A stretch of 64,000 nt of DNA from Chitinophaga filiformis (GCF_021646545.1 NZ_JAKIRP010000004.1:496001-560000); one strand, 5' to 3'; shown: positions 1 through 8,935, counted from the stretch's first letter. Notes: a model not told the origin generated them from the letters alone. Made by a program: numbers and translations.

Positions 1-816
1 TTACAGGAGGCACTGGAAACAACCAAGATCCATTCTGTAGCAGGTAAACTACCGGCAGATGCTTCGCTTATCACGCAAAGACCTTTCCGCTCTCCACATC
101 ATACGATCAGTCATACAGCATTGATCGGCGGAGGCGCTATTCCTCAACCCGGAGAGATATCACTGGCCCACAATGGCGTATTGTTCCTGGACGAACTGCC
201 AGAGTTCAGCAGGCAGGCGCTTGAAGTAATGCGGCAGCCAATTGAAGAAAGACGGGTGTCTATTTCCAGGGCAAAAATGTCAGTGGAGTTCCCTGCCAGC
301 TTTATGCTTGTTACCAGTATGAACCCCTGCCCCTGCGGATTCTTTAATCACCCGGATAAGGCCTGTACCTGTGCGCCCGGTTCTGTACAGCGGTATCTTA
401 ACAGGGTATCCGGACCTTTAATGGACAGGATAGATCTCCATATAGAAGTGACACCCGTGCCCGTACATTCCCTCCTGGACCATTCCGATGGAGAGCCCAG
501 CGCAAGTATACGGGAACGGGTATTAATGGCAAGAGAGATACAAAGCGCCAGATTCAGGGCTTACAGGGGCATTTACTGCAATGCACAGATGACCAGCAGC
601 CTGCTACGGAAAGTATGCCGGCTGAGTAAAGAAGGAGAAGACCTTTTAAAGAACGCCATGCAGAAGCTTAAGCTTTCTGCGCGCGCCTATGACAGGATCC
701 TCAAGGTAAGCCGTACTGCGGCCGATCTTGAAGCCAGTGAACAGATCAGGATCGACCACCTGGCAGAGGCTATTCATTGCAGAAGTCTGGACAGAGAAGA
801 CTGGTGGGACAAATAG
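1..816 (+). CDS. comM: ComM/YifB-type Mg-chelatase-like AAA+ ATPase, C-terminal part
   Basis: The frame is open from base 1, so the N-terminus lies outside the window; 271 residues are visible. The visible part starts inside the Mg-chelatase ChlI-like AAA+ core. It contains the family block LITQRPFRSPHH, the GGGAIPQPGEISLAHNG stretch, the Walker B region VLFLDELPEF and a CPCGFFN cysteine segment. The C-terminal helical domain (LSARAYDRILKVSRTAADL) is typical of the family. In this family ComM is a cytoplasmic helicase/branch-migration factor acting in natural transformation; the activity here is inferred from homology. The gene ends 3 bp before the stop of the convergent EF-G-like gene, with no room for a terminator. 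Confidence 0.93.
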   Translation, partial: LQEALETTKIHSVAGKLPADASLITQRPFRSPHHTISHTALIGGGAIPQPGEISLAHNGVLFLDELPEFSRQALEVMRQPIEERRVSISRAKMSVEFPASFMLVTSMNPCPCGFFNHPDKACTCAPGSVQRYLNRVSGPLMDRIDLHIEVTPVPVHSLLDHSDGEPSASIRERVLMAREIQSARFRAYRGIYCNAQMTSSLLRKVCRLSKEGEDLLKNAMQKLKLSARAYDRILKVSRTAADLEASEQIRIDHLAEAIHCRSLDREDWWDK

Positions 817-819
817 CAG

Positions 820-2949
820 TTATGCCACCAGTTCTGCGCTCTTATATTCCTCAGACAGTTTCTTCTGTATGTCAGTTGGCACCGGTGCATATTCTGCAAA
901 CACTGCCTTGACCTTAGCCTTACCCTGTGTAACGTTCCGCAGCGCTGCATACAATTTATCCAGCTCTGCCTGCGGGGTACGGGCTTTGATGACCTGGTAG
1001 TTGTTCTGTGTATCCATACCTGTGATGATGCTTCGGCGGCTCTGCAGCTCGCTCATAACATCTCCCGCCATCATATCCGGCGCGGAGATCTCGATATCAT
1101 ATACCGGCTCCAGCAGCTGCGGGGCTGCCTGATGGAAGGCGTCTCTGAACGCCATCATACCGGCTATTTTAAAGGAAATATCATTGCTGTCTACAGGATG
1201 CATTTTACCATCATAGACACTTACCCGGATATCCCGTACATAGGAGCCGGTAAGTGGTCCTTCCTGCATTTTCTCCATCACTCCTTTGAGGATGGAAGGC
1301 AGGAAGCGGGCATCAATGGCGCCTCCTACTATACAATTGTTGAACACCAGCTTTCCGCCCCAGTTAAGGTCAATTTCATCTGTGTCGCGCACAGGATGTT
1401 CCTTATAGGGTGGCATGCCCTCATAATAGGGTTCGATAGTGAGGTATACTTCTCCAAACTGGCCGGCACCACCGGATTGTTTCTTGTGGCGGTAGGTAGC
1501 AGCAGCATGTTTCCGGATGGTTTCCCGGTAAGGGATTTTTGCCGGTATGTATTCCACATGCATCTTATAAATATTCTCCAGCCGCCACTTCGTAAGCGCC
1601 AGGTGCAGGTCTCCCTGTCCATGCAGGATCACTTGTTTTAACTCGCGGTTATATTCTATTTCCAGGGTAGGATCTTCCATGTGTAGTTCGGCCAGTACTT
1701 CTCCCAGCTTTTCATCATCTGCTTTATTGGTAGCCTCAATAGCGACTCTCACTTTGGGAGTCGGGAATTCAATAGGTTTTACCTGTTTACCCGACTGTTT
1801 GTCGCTGAGGGTGTGATTGGTAAGGGTATTTTTCAGTTTCAGCGTGCACCCAATATCCCCCGCGCGTAATACATCCGTGTTTTGCCGGTTACGGCCATCA
1901 GTGATGAACAACTGGTTCAGCCTTTCCGCGGTATTGCCCTTTTCATTGTATAATTCGACACCGGCCTTTATTTCGCCTGCAAGTACCTTAAAAAACGAAA
2001 GGCGCCCTATATGGGGCTCCTGCAGGGTTTTAAACACAAATAAGACCGGTGATGCGGAAGGATCACAAGGGATAGCGCTGCCGTCTTCTGCCTGTTCCGG
2101 TGGCATTTCTACGGCAGCCGGGGCCACATTATCGATGAAACCCATTAAGCGGCCACTTCCCATATTATTGATGGCTGAGAGACAGAAAACAGGGAATACC
2201 TGGTGTTTCAGCATTCCGATCTTTAGTCCCTGTCTCATTTCATCCTCATCAAGGTTGCCTTTTTCGAAATACTGCTCCATCAGGGTATCATCGTTTTCAG
2301 CCGCTTTTTCCACCAGCTCATTATGCAGCCGCTCCGCCTGTTCCTTTTCGCTGTCGGGAATGGGGAGCTTCTCAGGTTTTCCACCGCCGTCGGGGAAACG
2401 GTACATCGTCATTTTAAGCAGATCGATGACGCTGTTGAAGCCGGTGCCCTGGTTGACGGGATATTGCATGATTGTCACCGCCGAACCGAAAACACGGCGT
2501 GCCTCGTCTACTGTACGTGTAAAGTTCGCCTGTTCTGCATCTAACTGATTGACTGCCAGAATAGTTGGCTTTTGATATTTATCCACGTAGTCCCATATCT
2601 GTTCTGTGCCCACTTCTACTCCATACTGTGCATTCAGGAGCAGCAATGCGGTATCACAGACGCGGATAGAGGAAATGATCTCGCCGATAAAGTCCTCCAG
2701 TCCGGGCGTGTCAATGATATTGATCTTATAATCACGCCATTCGGTATGCAGGCAAGTGGCATAGACGGAGCTTCCCCGCTCATGTTCAACATCGTGGTAA
2801 TCGGAAACAGTGTTCCCTTCTTCTACGGTACCACGTCGGGGAATAATACCTGCTTCAAAGAGCATGGTTTCACAAAGGGTTGTTTTTCCGCTCTTTGCGG
2901 CTCCCAATAATACAATGTTCCTGATGTGTTTCTCATCATAGGTCTTCAT
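820..2949 (-). CDS. EF-G-like translational GTPase paralogue lacking the switch-II histidine
   Basis: A 709-aa protein with the full EF-G layout: G domain with P-loop GAAKSGKT (16-23), G2-like RGSSV (58-62), G3 DTPG (80-83), then domains II-V with the domain IV loop KKQSGGAGQFG. Two signature positions are atypical. Canonical DTPGH reads DTPGL, so the histidine that activates water for GTP hydrolysis is Leu84. The G4 NKxD is NQLD (134-137). This fits a divergent EF-G paralogue rather than the housekeeping fusA, which normally sits in the str operon. Its role may be ribosome rescue, recycling or stress, which I cannot resolve from sequence. It is transcribed alone and convergently with comM. 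Confidence 0.88.
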   Translation of the reverse strand: MKTYDEKHIRNIVLLGAAKSGKTTLCETMLFEAGIIPRRGTVEEGNTVSDYHDVEHERGSSVYATCLHTEWRDYKINIIDTPGLEDFIGEIISSIRVCDTALLLLNAQYGVEVGTEQIWDYVDKYQKPTILAVNQLDAEQANFTRTVDEARRVFGSAVTIMQYPVNQGTGFNSVIDLLKMTMYRFPDGGGKPEKLPIPDSEKEQAERLHNELVEKAAENDDTLMEQYFEKGNLDEDEMRQGLKIGMLKHQVFPVFCLSAINNMGSGRLMGFIDNVAPAAVEMPPEQAEDGSAIPCDPSASPVLFVFKTLQEPHIGRLSFFKVLAGEIKAGVELYNEKGNTAERLNQLFITDGRNRQNTDVLRAGDIGCTLKLKNTLTNHTLSDKQSGKQVKPIEFPTPKVRVAIEATNKADDEKLGEVLAELHMEDPTLEIEYNRELKQVILHGQGDLHLALTKWRLENIYKMHVEYIPAKIPYRETIRKHAAATYRHKKQSGGAGQFGEVYLTIEPYYEGMPPYKEHPVRDTDEIDLNWGGKLVFNNCIVGGAIDARFLPSILKGVMEKMQEGPLTGSYVRDIRVSVYDGKMHPVDSNDISFKIAGMMAFRDAFHQAAPQLLEPVYDIEISAPDMMAGDVMSELQSRRSIITGMDTQNNYQVIKARTPQAELDKLYAALRNVTQGKAKVKAVFAEYAPVPTDIQKKLSEEYKSAELVA

Positions 2950-3117
2950 AAACGTTAGAATTAATATTGCTCAGCCGGAGGGGGCTGATTGTAAAACAAT
3001 AAGAAAGATGCAGACGAGGAATGCCGTTTTGGTGATTTTAGCTGGTGCTAGATAAGCTGTTACCGATTCTGAGTATTAAGTTACTCTATTTTTTTCTACC
3101 GTGGCAGCTCAAACATG

Positions 3118-3145
3118 TTGCAACATCAATATTAATGTACCTTTG
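3118..3145 (+). promoter_or_regulatory. Candidate Bacteroidota promoter for the ABC exporter
   Basis: TTG at 3118-3120 and TACCTTTG at 3138-3145 match the -33/-7 arrangement TTTG..TAnnTTTG with a 17-bp spacer. The ATG of the ABC transporter gene lies 24 bp downstream. This is pattern matching only. Confidence 0.5.
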
Positions 3146-3168
3146 TCATCTAGACCGTCATTAGTATC

Positions 3169-4944
3169 ATGAAATTGTTTTTATATTATCTGAAAAGTTA
3201 CAAATGGTTGATAGGACTGGCCTTATTATTAGCTACCATTAACCAGGTATTCTCCCTGCTGGATCCCTATATATTCGGCAGGATCGTAGACCTTTTTGCG
3301 AATCATCCGCACACTTCTGCCAACGGACTTCCGCGTCCGCAATCCGATTATGTAAAAGGTGTTATTTTATGGCTGCTGGCGTCCATAGGAGTAGCCATGG
3401 TGTCCCGTATTGCGAAGGCATTCCAGGATTATTTTGTGAATGTGATCATCCAGAAATTCGGGGCCAGGATCTACACTGACGGCCTCCGCCATTCGTTAAG
3501 GCTTCCTTATCAGCAGTTTGAGGATCAGAGAAGCGGCGAAACGCTGGCTGTTCTGCAGAAAGTGAGGACCGATAGTGAGAAATTCATCACATCCTTTGTG
3601 AATGTACTGTTCGTGGCCCTGATCGGGGTCATATTTGTAATGGTATATGCCTTCAGCGTACACTGGAGCCTGGTGTTCGTGTATTTTGGCGGCAGCCTGA
3701 TCCTCGGCTGGCTGATCAATGTACTCAGCAAGAAGATCAAGACCATCCAGAAGACCATCGTCAAAGAAACAACCATGCTGGCGGGTGCTACTACAGAATC
3801 CCTCCGCAACATTGAGCTGGTAAAAAGCCTTGGGCTGACACACCAGGAGATAGGCAGGTTGAACTCGACCACCATCCGTATCCTGATGCTGGAACTGAAG
3901 AAAGTGCGCAGCGTGCGCAGTATCAGTTTTATACAGGGAACCTTTGTAAACTTCCTGCGCCAGACCATTCTGTTCCTGCTCCTCTTTATGATATACCGGG
4001 ATACGGTGAGCGTAGGACAAATGTTCACACTGCAGCTGTACTCCTTCTTCATTTTCGGACCATTGCAGGAATTAGGCAATATCATCCTGGCTTATCGTGA
4101 AGCACAGGTATCGCTGCTGAACTTCGAGCGGATCATGAACACACCAATAGAACCTACCCCGGTTGACCCCGTACGGATCAACCGTATAGACAAACTGACG
4201 TTCAAGAATGTGGGTTTCAAACACCAGACTGCTACTTCCAAGGCGCTGGATGGTATCAACTTCAACGTCAATGTTGGTGAAACGGTGGCTTTTGTAGGCC
4301 CTTCCGGTTCCGGTAAGACAACCCTGGTAAAACTGCTGGTAGGTCTTTATTCACCACAGGAAGGCTCTATTGATTACAACGGGGTTGACAGCCGTAAGAT
4401 AGATATCGAAGAGCTGCGATACCAGATCGGTTTCGTTACACAGGATACCCAGCTGTTCTCCGGGTCTATCAAAGAGAACCTCTTGTTTGTGAATCCACAG
4501 GCAACAGACGAAGAGATCCTGCAGGTGATGAAACAGGCCAGCTGTAACACTTTATTGGAGCGCGCAGACAATGGCCTGAACTCTGTGATCGGGGAAGGCG
4601 GTATGAAGATATCCGGTGGTGAAAAACAACGTTTATCAATTGCCCGTGCGCTGTTGCGCCGTCCGCGCCTGCTGGTGTTTGACGAGGCGACATCGGCACT
4701 GGACTCTATTACAGAAGAATCCATTTCCAATACAGTACGTGATATTACCTCCACGAGGGAGCATATCACTGTCATGATCGCACACAGGTTATCTACAATT
4801 ATGCATGCTGACAGGATTTATGTACTGGAAAAAGGCCGCATTATAGAAACGGGTACGCATGATAAATTACTTGAGGAAAAGGGATTGTATTATGCCATGT
4901 GGAGACAACAAATTGGAGAAAGGTTACAGATTGCAGAGAGATAA
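3169..4944 (+). CDS. ABC transporter, fused permease and ATP-binding half-transporter (ABCB/MsbA type)
   Basis: A 591-aa half-transporter that would act as a homodimer in the inner membrane. The N-terminal ~320 residues form an ABC exporter membrane domain with about six hydrophobic helices, starting with WLIGLALLLATINQVFSLL. The C-terminal nucleotide-binding domain has Walker A GPSGSGKTTL, the Q-loop region GFVTQDTQLF, signature ISGGEKQRLSIARALL, Walker B LLVFDEATSALD and the H-loop IAHRLST. All catalytic motifs are intact. The substrate cannot be told from sequence; lipid or peptide export is typical of the family. The DUF983 gene follows after 15 bp. Confidence 0.93.
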   Translation: MKLFLYYLKSYKWLIGLALLLATINQVFSLLDPYIFGRIVDLFANHPHTSANGLPRPQSDYVKGVILWLLASIGVAMVSRIAKAFQDYFVNVIIQKFGARIYTDGLRHSLRLPYQQFEDQRSGETLAVLQKVRTDSEKFITSFVNVLFVALIGVIFVMVYAFSVHWSLVFVYFGGSLILGWLINVLSKKIKTIQKTIVKETTMLAGATTESLRNIELVKSLGLTHQEIGRLNSTTIRILMLELKKVRSVRSISFIQGTFVNFLRQTILFLLLFMIYRDTVSVGQMFTLQLYSFFIFGPLQELGNIILAYREAQVSLLNFERIMNTPIEPTPVDPVRINRIDKLTFKNVGFKHQTATSKALDGINFNVNVGETVAFVGPSGSGKTTLVKLLVGLYSPQEGSIDYNGVDSRKIDIEELRYQIGFVTQDTQLFSGSIKENLLFVNPQATDEEILQVMKQASCNTLLERADNGLNSVIGEGGMKISGGEKQRLSIARALLRRPRLLVFDEATSALDSITEESISNTVRDITSTREHITVMIAHRLSTIMHADRIYVLEKGRIIETGTHDKLLEEKGLYYAMWRQQIGERLQIAER

Positions 4945-4946
4945 TT

Positions 4947-4954
4947 TATCTTTG
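4947..4954 (+). promoter_or_regulatory. TAnnTTTG element 5 bp before a start codon
   Basis: TATCTTTG matches the Bacteroidota -7 consensus and ends only 5 bp before the ATG of the DUF983 gene. If used, it would give a leaderless or near-leaderless transcript. No convincing -33 element is at the right spacing, so a chance match or simple co-transcription from the ABC gene remains possible. Confidence 0.3.
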
Positions 4955-4959
4955 CGCCC

Positions 4960-5376
4960 ATGAGCAATAAGCGACCAAACTACTTCCTGAGCATGCTTAC
5001 TATGAAATGCCCGCATTGCCGCAGAGGAGATATGTTTAAGACAAAAAATGCATATACCAACCTCAGAAAGACGTTCGATATGCATGAACGCTGTCCCGTT
5101 TGCGGACAGAAATACGAACTGGAAACAGGTTTCTGGTTTGGCACCGGGTATGTCAGTTATGCTTTAGGCGTAGCCTTCTCAGTAGCAACATTGATTGCCT
5201 ACTGGGTCATCTTTGGCTTATCATGGGCAGACAACAGCATCTTTATCTGGCTGGGCGTGAATGGTGTTTTGCTGTTATTGCTACAACCCTGGCTGATGCG
5301 CATCAGCAGGGTGATATATCTCTACTTTTTTGTGTATTATGATGAAGACACGGCAAAGTTGCCGGAAAATAAATAA
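4960..5376 (+). CDS. DUF983 family membrane protein with two zinc-ribbon-like Cys pairs
   Basis: 138 aa. It has two CPxC knuckles, CPHCRRG (Cys17, Cys20) and CPVCG (Cys45, Cys48), which could bind zinc. They are followed by two hydrophobic segments, YALGVAFSVATLIAYWVIF and IWLGVNGVLLLLL. This is the usual DUF983 layout and length. The function of the family is not established. It starts 15 bp after the ABC transporter stop and is probably read from the same transcript, although a TAnnTTTG element sits just before its ATG. Confidence 0.88.
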   Translation: MSNKRPNYFLSMLTMKCPHCRRGDMFKTKNAYTNLRKTFDMHERCPVCGQKYELETGFWFGTGYVSYALGVAFSVATLIAYWVIFGLSWADNSIFIWLGVNGVLLLLLQPWLMRISRVIYLYFFVYYDEDTAKLPENK

Positions 5377-5380
5377 AATG

Positions 5381-5405
5381 AAGGCTGGCTGAAAGGTCAG
5401 CCTTC
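5381..5405 (+). terminator. Weak hairpin after DUF983
   Basis: AAGGCTG and CAGCCTT can pair over a 10-nt loop just after the DUF983 stop. There is no clean T-tract, so termination is uncertain. Confidence 0.35.
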
Positions 5406-5463
5406 GTCATTTATAAACAGATTCATTGCATGACTTTTGTAATATCTCTTCAAAAGATCACTC

Positions 5464-5949
5464 ATGCACTCCAATCACCTACTCTACATCTTCGCCATTA
5501 GCCTGCTGACGGGCTGTGTGGCGGCCTCACAGAAAACAGAAACAAAGGCAGACACCTCTACCGTGACGGCCGTCACAGATGAGGCGCCGGCAAAGCAACA
5601 AACTGTGGATACGGGCCGTAACACCCCAAAAACAGAAATATTGAAACCACAGGCTGGCCCCTACCCTCCTGAATGCTATAAAACAATTACGGACATTATA
5701 CAAAGCTCTGACTTCAAATCAGATCTTGCGGAGAAAGCGAATATCAAAGTGAGGATAGACCGGCAGGACAATAGCAAACTGTTCCTGCAACTGTTTGCCA
5801 GCGAAAAAGATCATGAATCCACCATTGCATGGTTACGGCTGGATAAGGCTAATGAAAAGCTGGAAGATATAACTGTGGATCCGGATAAACCGGTACAGCT
5901 GAATTATGACAGATCATTGATCAGCGCATTGAGACAACACTGCCCATAA
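5464..5949 (+). CDS. Small putative lipoprotein of unknown function
   Basis: 161 aa. The N-terminus, with hydrophobic core LLYIFAISLLTGC, ends in a lipobox-like LLTGC with the lipidated cysteine at position 18, so export and membrane anchoring are likely. A Thr/Lys/Ala-rich linker follows, then a small folded domain (about 65-161) with conserved-looking segments AGPYPPECYKTITDI and KVRIDRQDNSKLFLQLF. I do not recognise a family. It is followed by a strong bidirectional terminator and the convergent TonB receptor gene. Confidence 0.7.
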   Translation: MHSNHLLYIFAISLLTGCVAASQKTETKADTSTVTAVTDEAPAKQQTVDTGRNTPKTEILKPQAGPYPPECYKTITDIIQSSDFKSDLAEKANIKVRIDRQDNSKLFLQLFASEKDHESTIAWLRLDKANEKLEDITVDPDKPVQLNYDRSLISALRQHCP

Positions 5950-5954
5950 ACAGC

Positions 5955-5992
5955 AACAGGAAATAATGCTGCTTTTCGCATTATTTCCTGTT
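5955..5992. terminator. Bidirectional terminator between convergent genes
   Basis: A perfect 15-bp inverted repeat (5955-5969 with 5978-5992; arm AACAGGAAATAATGC) with an 8-nt loop lies between the stops of the lipoprotein gene and the TonB receptor gene. Confidence 0.75.
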
Positions 5993-6012
5993 AGCTGATG
6001 ATTAATAACTGA

Positions 6013-8442
6013 TTATTTAAAATCGATCGGGATAGACACTTTCATGCTGAAAGTCCTTCCCATATTAAATACGCCTACCCTGCCTGTTACCTCATTCTCA
6101 GGAGCATATTTCAAACGGCTGAGGTGATTCTGGTAAGCTACATCTGTCAGGTTATTAGCTGCCAGGTGCAGGGAGAACAATACCTTGTTATTCTTTTTAT
6201 TTACGAAATCAGTACCGATACCTGCATTCAACAAGGTATACCCCGGAGTAGCAGTTTCTGTCTGGTATGCATAGAAAACATCGTTCTGTGCAAATGTTTT
6301 ATCCAGCTGTACGCCGATGTATGCATTCTGCATTACACCTCCTACCTTTTTGAACTTCCCTTTCAGCTCGGAGAGCCAGCGTGCTGCTGGTATGTTAGGC
6401 AGATATTTTGTAGAATCAGCGCCATCGGAAATAGAAGAACGTACGTAAGAGAATGTGTTCTCAAAATGCAGCCAGTCGATCGGATGCGGATGGATGTCCA
6501 GCATCAGTTCTCCCCCATAAAGATTCGCAGTGTGTTGCTGATATTTGAATGCGGAATATCCTTCATCGTTATCTGTAGCTGGGATAGAATCTGAACCAGC
6601 AGCATTTACCAGCTTACGGGCAAAGATGAAATTGTTGATATGATTGTAGAACACACCGGCGGTAAGGGAAATGTGCTGTGAGTTAAACTCCAGTCCCAGA
6701 TCGCCCTGGGTGCTCACTTCCGGCTTTAAGTCCTCATTACCATATTCGTATTTGATAGTTCCTTCGTGTACACCATTAGCTGCCAGTTCTGAAATGTTTG
6801 GCGCACGGAAACCACGGGCCACATTCAGCTTCAGGGTTACCTGCTGGCTGGCGGCATAGCTTAATCCTGCACTACCGGATACATTGGAAAAGTCACGATC
6901 GAAAGTTGCGAATTTTGTTTCGCTGCCCAACTCCAGGCCTTTAATGTTCATATGGCGGTTATCGAAACGTAGACCTCCGCTTACTGTCAGCTTATCGAAA
7001 GTTTTGCTGGTTACTGCGAACACACCGGCATCGAAGAGGTCGTAAGATGGGATCAGGAATTCCTCCCCACCGATGTTATTCTTCTGTTGCATGCCATTCA
7101 CCCCGATAGTAGTCTGCCAGCCGTTCATTTCCGGCAGATAATATTTCAGTCCATAGTTGAATGTATTCAACTTCAGTAACAGGTCTGGTTCATCCGGCGC
7201 CAGTACATTTCCCAGTTCTTTACGACGATTCCACTGATAACCGAGGGTCAGCGCCAGGCGGCCTCCATTATTCAGATAAACATTATTGTCCCAAACCAGT
7301 TTATTATGTGTGATCTTCTGGCGAGGTACGCCGATGCTATAGGATTTAAAATCATCGTTCGTAGCTACTGCTTCATCCTCAACACCATTATTGTTTACCG
7401 GTTTGATGAATTGTCCGTTCTCATTACGGTCACCTTCCACCAATCCTAACTCCTGGTTGAAGGAAGTGAAGCGGAGAATGGAGGAACCCCATTGTTTATT
7501 CAGCCCCAGGCTACCACCATAGTTGGTGTTTTTGAACTTGGAGTTGAATACATAACCATCGTATTTATTCTTATAATCATGGGCAAACTTCTGTGTACCA
7601 AAGGCGCTCCAGCTCAGTCCCCCCTTGGTAGTACCAGTGATATCTGCATGGTAGGATATCTGTCCGTTGTTAGTGAGATAGTTAGCCGCAACATTACCTT
7701 TTACCAGGCCAGGAGCAACACTACCGGGAGGTACGATATTCACAACACCGGCAAGTGCATCGGAACCGTATACGAGTGAAGCGGGTCCTTTCAGTACTTC
7801 CACTTTGCTTACATTATAATCATCGATCTCGATACCATGTTCATCTCCCCACTGTTGTCCTTCCTGTCGAACACCGTCTCCTACCACCACTACACGGTTA
7901 TAGCCGAGACCACGGATAAAAGGTTTGGAGATGGCTGGTCCGGTGGTCAGCTGACTCACTCCTGGCAGCTTGGCAATTGCATCAATGATATTGGTGGAGA
8001 TATTGGCATCGAGGTAATCCCTCCTTACAATGCTTACCGGTGTAGGCGTTTTCTTCAATGTAGTGGCCATGTTCACACCGGTGATCACCACTTCATTTTT
8101 CTCCAGCAGCGTCTCTGACAAGGCAAAGTCCTGCTGAGTGACACCGTTGATCTGTACAGTTTCTGTAAATGCGGCATAACCTATATAGTGCACTTCCACC
8201 AGGAATTTACCCTTGGGAAGGTTTTTGATCTCGTACTGTCCCTGAGCATTGGCAGAAGCACCAACATGCAGGTCTGGCAAATAAATAGTAGCCCCAGGTA
8301 AAGGACTATGAGAAGACTTATCTGTCACTGTTCCTTTAAGCGAACTGCCGGCATCATCGCCACTCATTATTGAGGCAAAACCGGGAATATATATAAGCAA
8401 GCTGGTAACTAAAGCTATAATGAAGACACGTAAATAGTGCAT
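6013..8442 (-). CDS. TonB-dependent outer-membrane receptor, possibly for metal uptake
   Basis: 809 aa. A signal peptide (about 1-25) is followed by a carboxypeptidase-regulatory-like domain (about 36-118; GTVTDKSSHSPLPGATIYL), a plug domain (about 135-245; KPFIRGLGYNRVVVVGDGVR, VEVLKGPASLVYGSDALAGVVNI) and a 22-strand-type barrel. The protein ends in the beta-strand GRTFSMKVSIPIDF. The plug loop QQWGDEHGIEI contains D/E/H residues reminiscent of zinc or copper receptors such as ZnuD. The neighbouring His-rich exported protein and the palindromes upstream suggest a metal-regulated locus. The substrate is an inference. Confidence 0.92.
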   Translation of the reverse strand: MHYLRVFIIALVTSLLIYIPGFASIMSGDDAGSSLKGTVTDKSSHSPLPGATIYLPDLHVGASANAQGQYEIKNLPKGKFLVEVHYIGYAAFTETVQINGVTQQDFALSETLLEKNEVVITGVNMATTLKKTPTPVSIVRRDYLDANISTNIIDAIAKLPGVSQLTTGPAISKPFIRGLGYNRVVVVGDGVRQEGQQWGDEHGIEIDDYNVSKVEVLKGPASLVYGSDALAGVVNIVPPGSVAPGLVKGNVAANYLTNNGQISYHADITGTTKGGLSWSAFGTQKFAHDYKNKYDGYVFNSKFKNTNYGGSLGLNKQWGSSILRFTSFNQELGLVEGDRNENGQFIKPVNNNGVEDEAVATNDDFKSYSIGVPRQKITHNKLVWDNNVYLNNGGRLALTLGYQWNRRKELGNVLAPDEPDLLLKLNTFNYGLKYYLPEMNGWQTTIGVNGMQQKNNIGGEEFLIPSYDLFDAGVFAVTSKTFDKLTVSGGLRFDNRHMNIKGLELGSETKFATFDRDFSNVSGSAGLSYAASQQVTLKLNVARGFRAPNISELAANGVHEGTIKYEYGNEDLKPEVSTQGDLGLEFNSQHISLTAGVFYNHINNFIFARKLVNAAGSDSIPATDNDEGYSAFKYQQHTANLYGGELMLDIHPHPIDWLHFENTFSYVRSSISDGADSTKYLPNIPAARWLSELKGKFKKVGGVMQNAYIGVQLDKTFAQNDVFYAYQTETATPGYTLLNAGIGTDFVNKKNNKVLFSLHLAANNLTDVAYQNHLSRLKYAPENEVTGRVGVFNMGRTFSMKVSIPIDFK

Positions 8443-8473
8443 AGAAAGATTTGTTTATAGACACATTATCTAT

Positions 8474-8504
8474 ATAGCAACGCAGTAGTTGCTATTATAG
8501 CAAC
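8474..8504. promoter_or_regulatory. Perfect 8-1-8 palindrome plus half-site, candidate Fur/Zur-type operator
   Basis: GTTGCTAT-T-ATAGCAAC at 8488-8504 is a perfect 17-bp palindrome, and a third copy of the half-site ATAGCAAC lies at 8474-8481. The site is 46 bp upstream of the TonB receptor start and after the stop of the His-rich gene. Its geometry resembles Fur-family boxes. The regulator itself is not in the window. Confidence 0.55.
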
Positions 8505-8545
8505 AATACGGGCAGATGCCCTTTCATAAGAGTGTATGTAAAAAA

Positions 8546-8872
8546 CTAAACAAGATCTATTGCCGGTGGCGCACGGGGGGAAAGTGTCCTGTATGGCAGA
8601 TATTCAATAACCGGAATAACCGGGATGGCGTAATGCCAGGTAATTTCCTTCACCAGTACATAGTAGAATGTATTGGCGTGTTCATAAGGTTCCGGATCTA
8701 TCTGCAGGAAGCCGCAATGCACGTGTTTAACGGAAAACGCGGGACCATGCTTTGCTACCGGAGCTTCATCTTCAGTATCGTGATGCTGGAAAAACTGGTG
8801 TATAAATGCCCGGGGGGTAGTATTAAATACAAATACCCCCAACAGCATGATAGCCAATATCCTATATAACAC
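8546..8872 (-). CDS. Small exported His-rich protein, TonB-receptor partner
   Basis: 108 aa from a GTG at 8872. The frame is open further upstream to 8929, but a TACCTTTG promoter element lies inside that extension, so the downstream start is preferred. The N-terminus is hydrophobic (RILAIMLLGVFVFN), like a signal peptide or anchor. It is followed by histidine- and acid-rich stretches (FIHQFFQHHDTEDE, KHVHCGF) that could bind a metal. It lies directly upstream of the TonB receptor on the same strand. I do not recognise a named family; metal handling is an inference. Confidence 0.6.
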   Translation of the reverse strand: MLYRILAIMLLGVFVFNTTPRAFIHQFFQHHDTEDEAPVAKHGPAFSVKHVHCGFLQIDPEPYEHANTFYYVLVKEITWHYAIPVIPVIEYLPYRTLSPRAPPAIDLV

Positions 8873-8904
8873 CTTATGCTTCAGATCATGAGTTTGAACG
8901 GTAA

Positions 8905-8935
8905 CAAAGGTAGGGAATAAATGCAACAATGTTGC
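8905..8935 (-). promoter_or_regulatory. Promoter with overlapping palindrome upstream of the His-rich gene
   Basis: On the minus strand TACCTTTG (8912 to 8905) matches the -7 consensus. Just upstream is the palindrome GCAACA-A-TGTTGC (8923-8935). It shares the GCAAC/GTTGC core with the palindrome at 8488-8504, suggesting one regulator for both sites. Confidence 0.5.

Noticed and set aside
1132..1641. Long plus-strand frame inside the EF-G-like gene
   Set aside because: It is antisense to strongly conserved EF-G domain IV/V codons and shows no family similarity.
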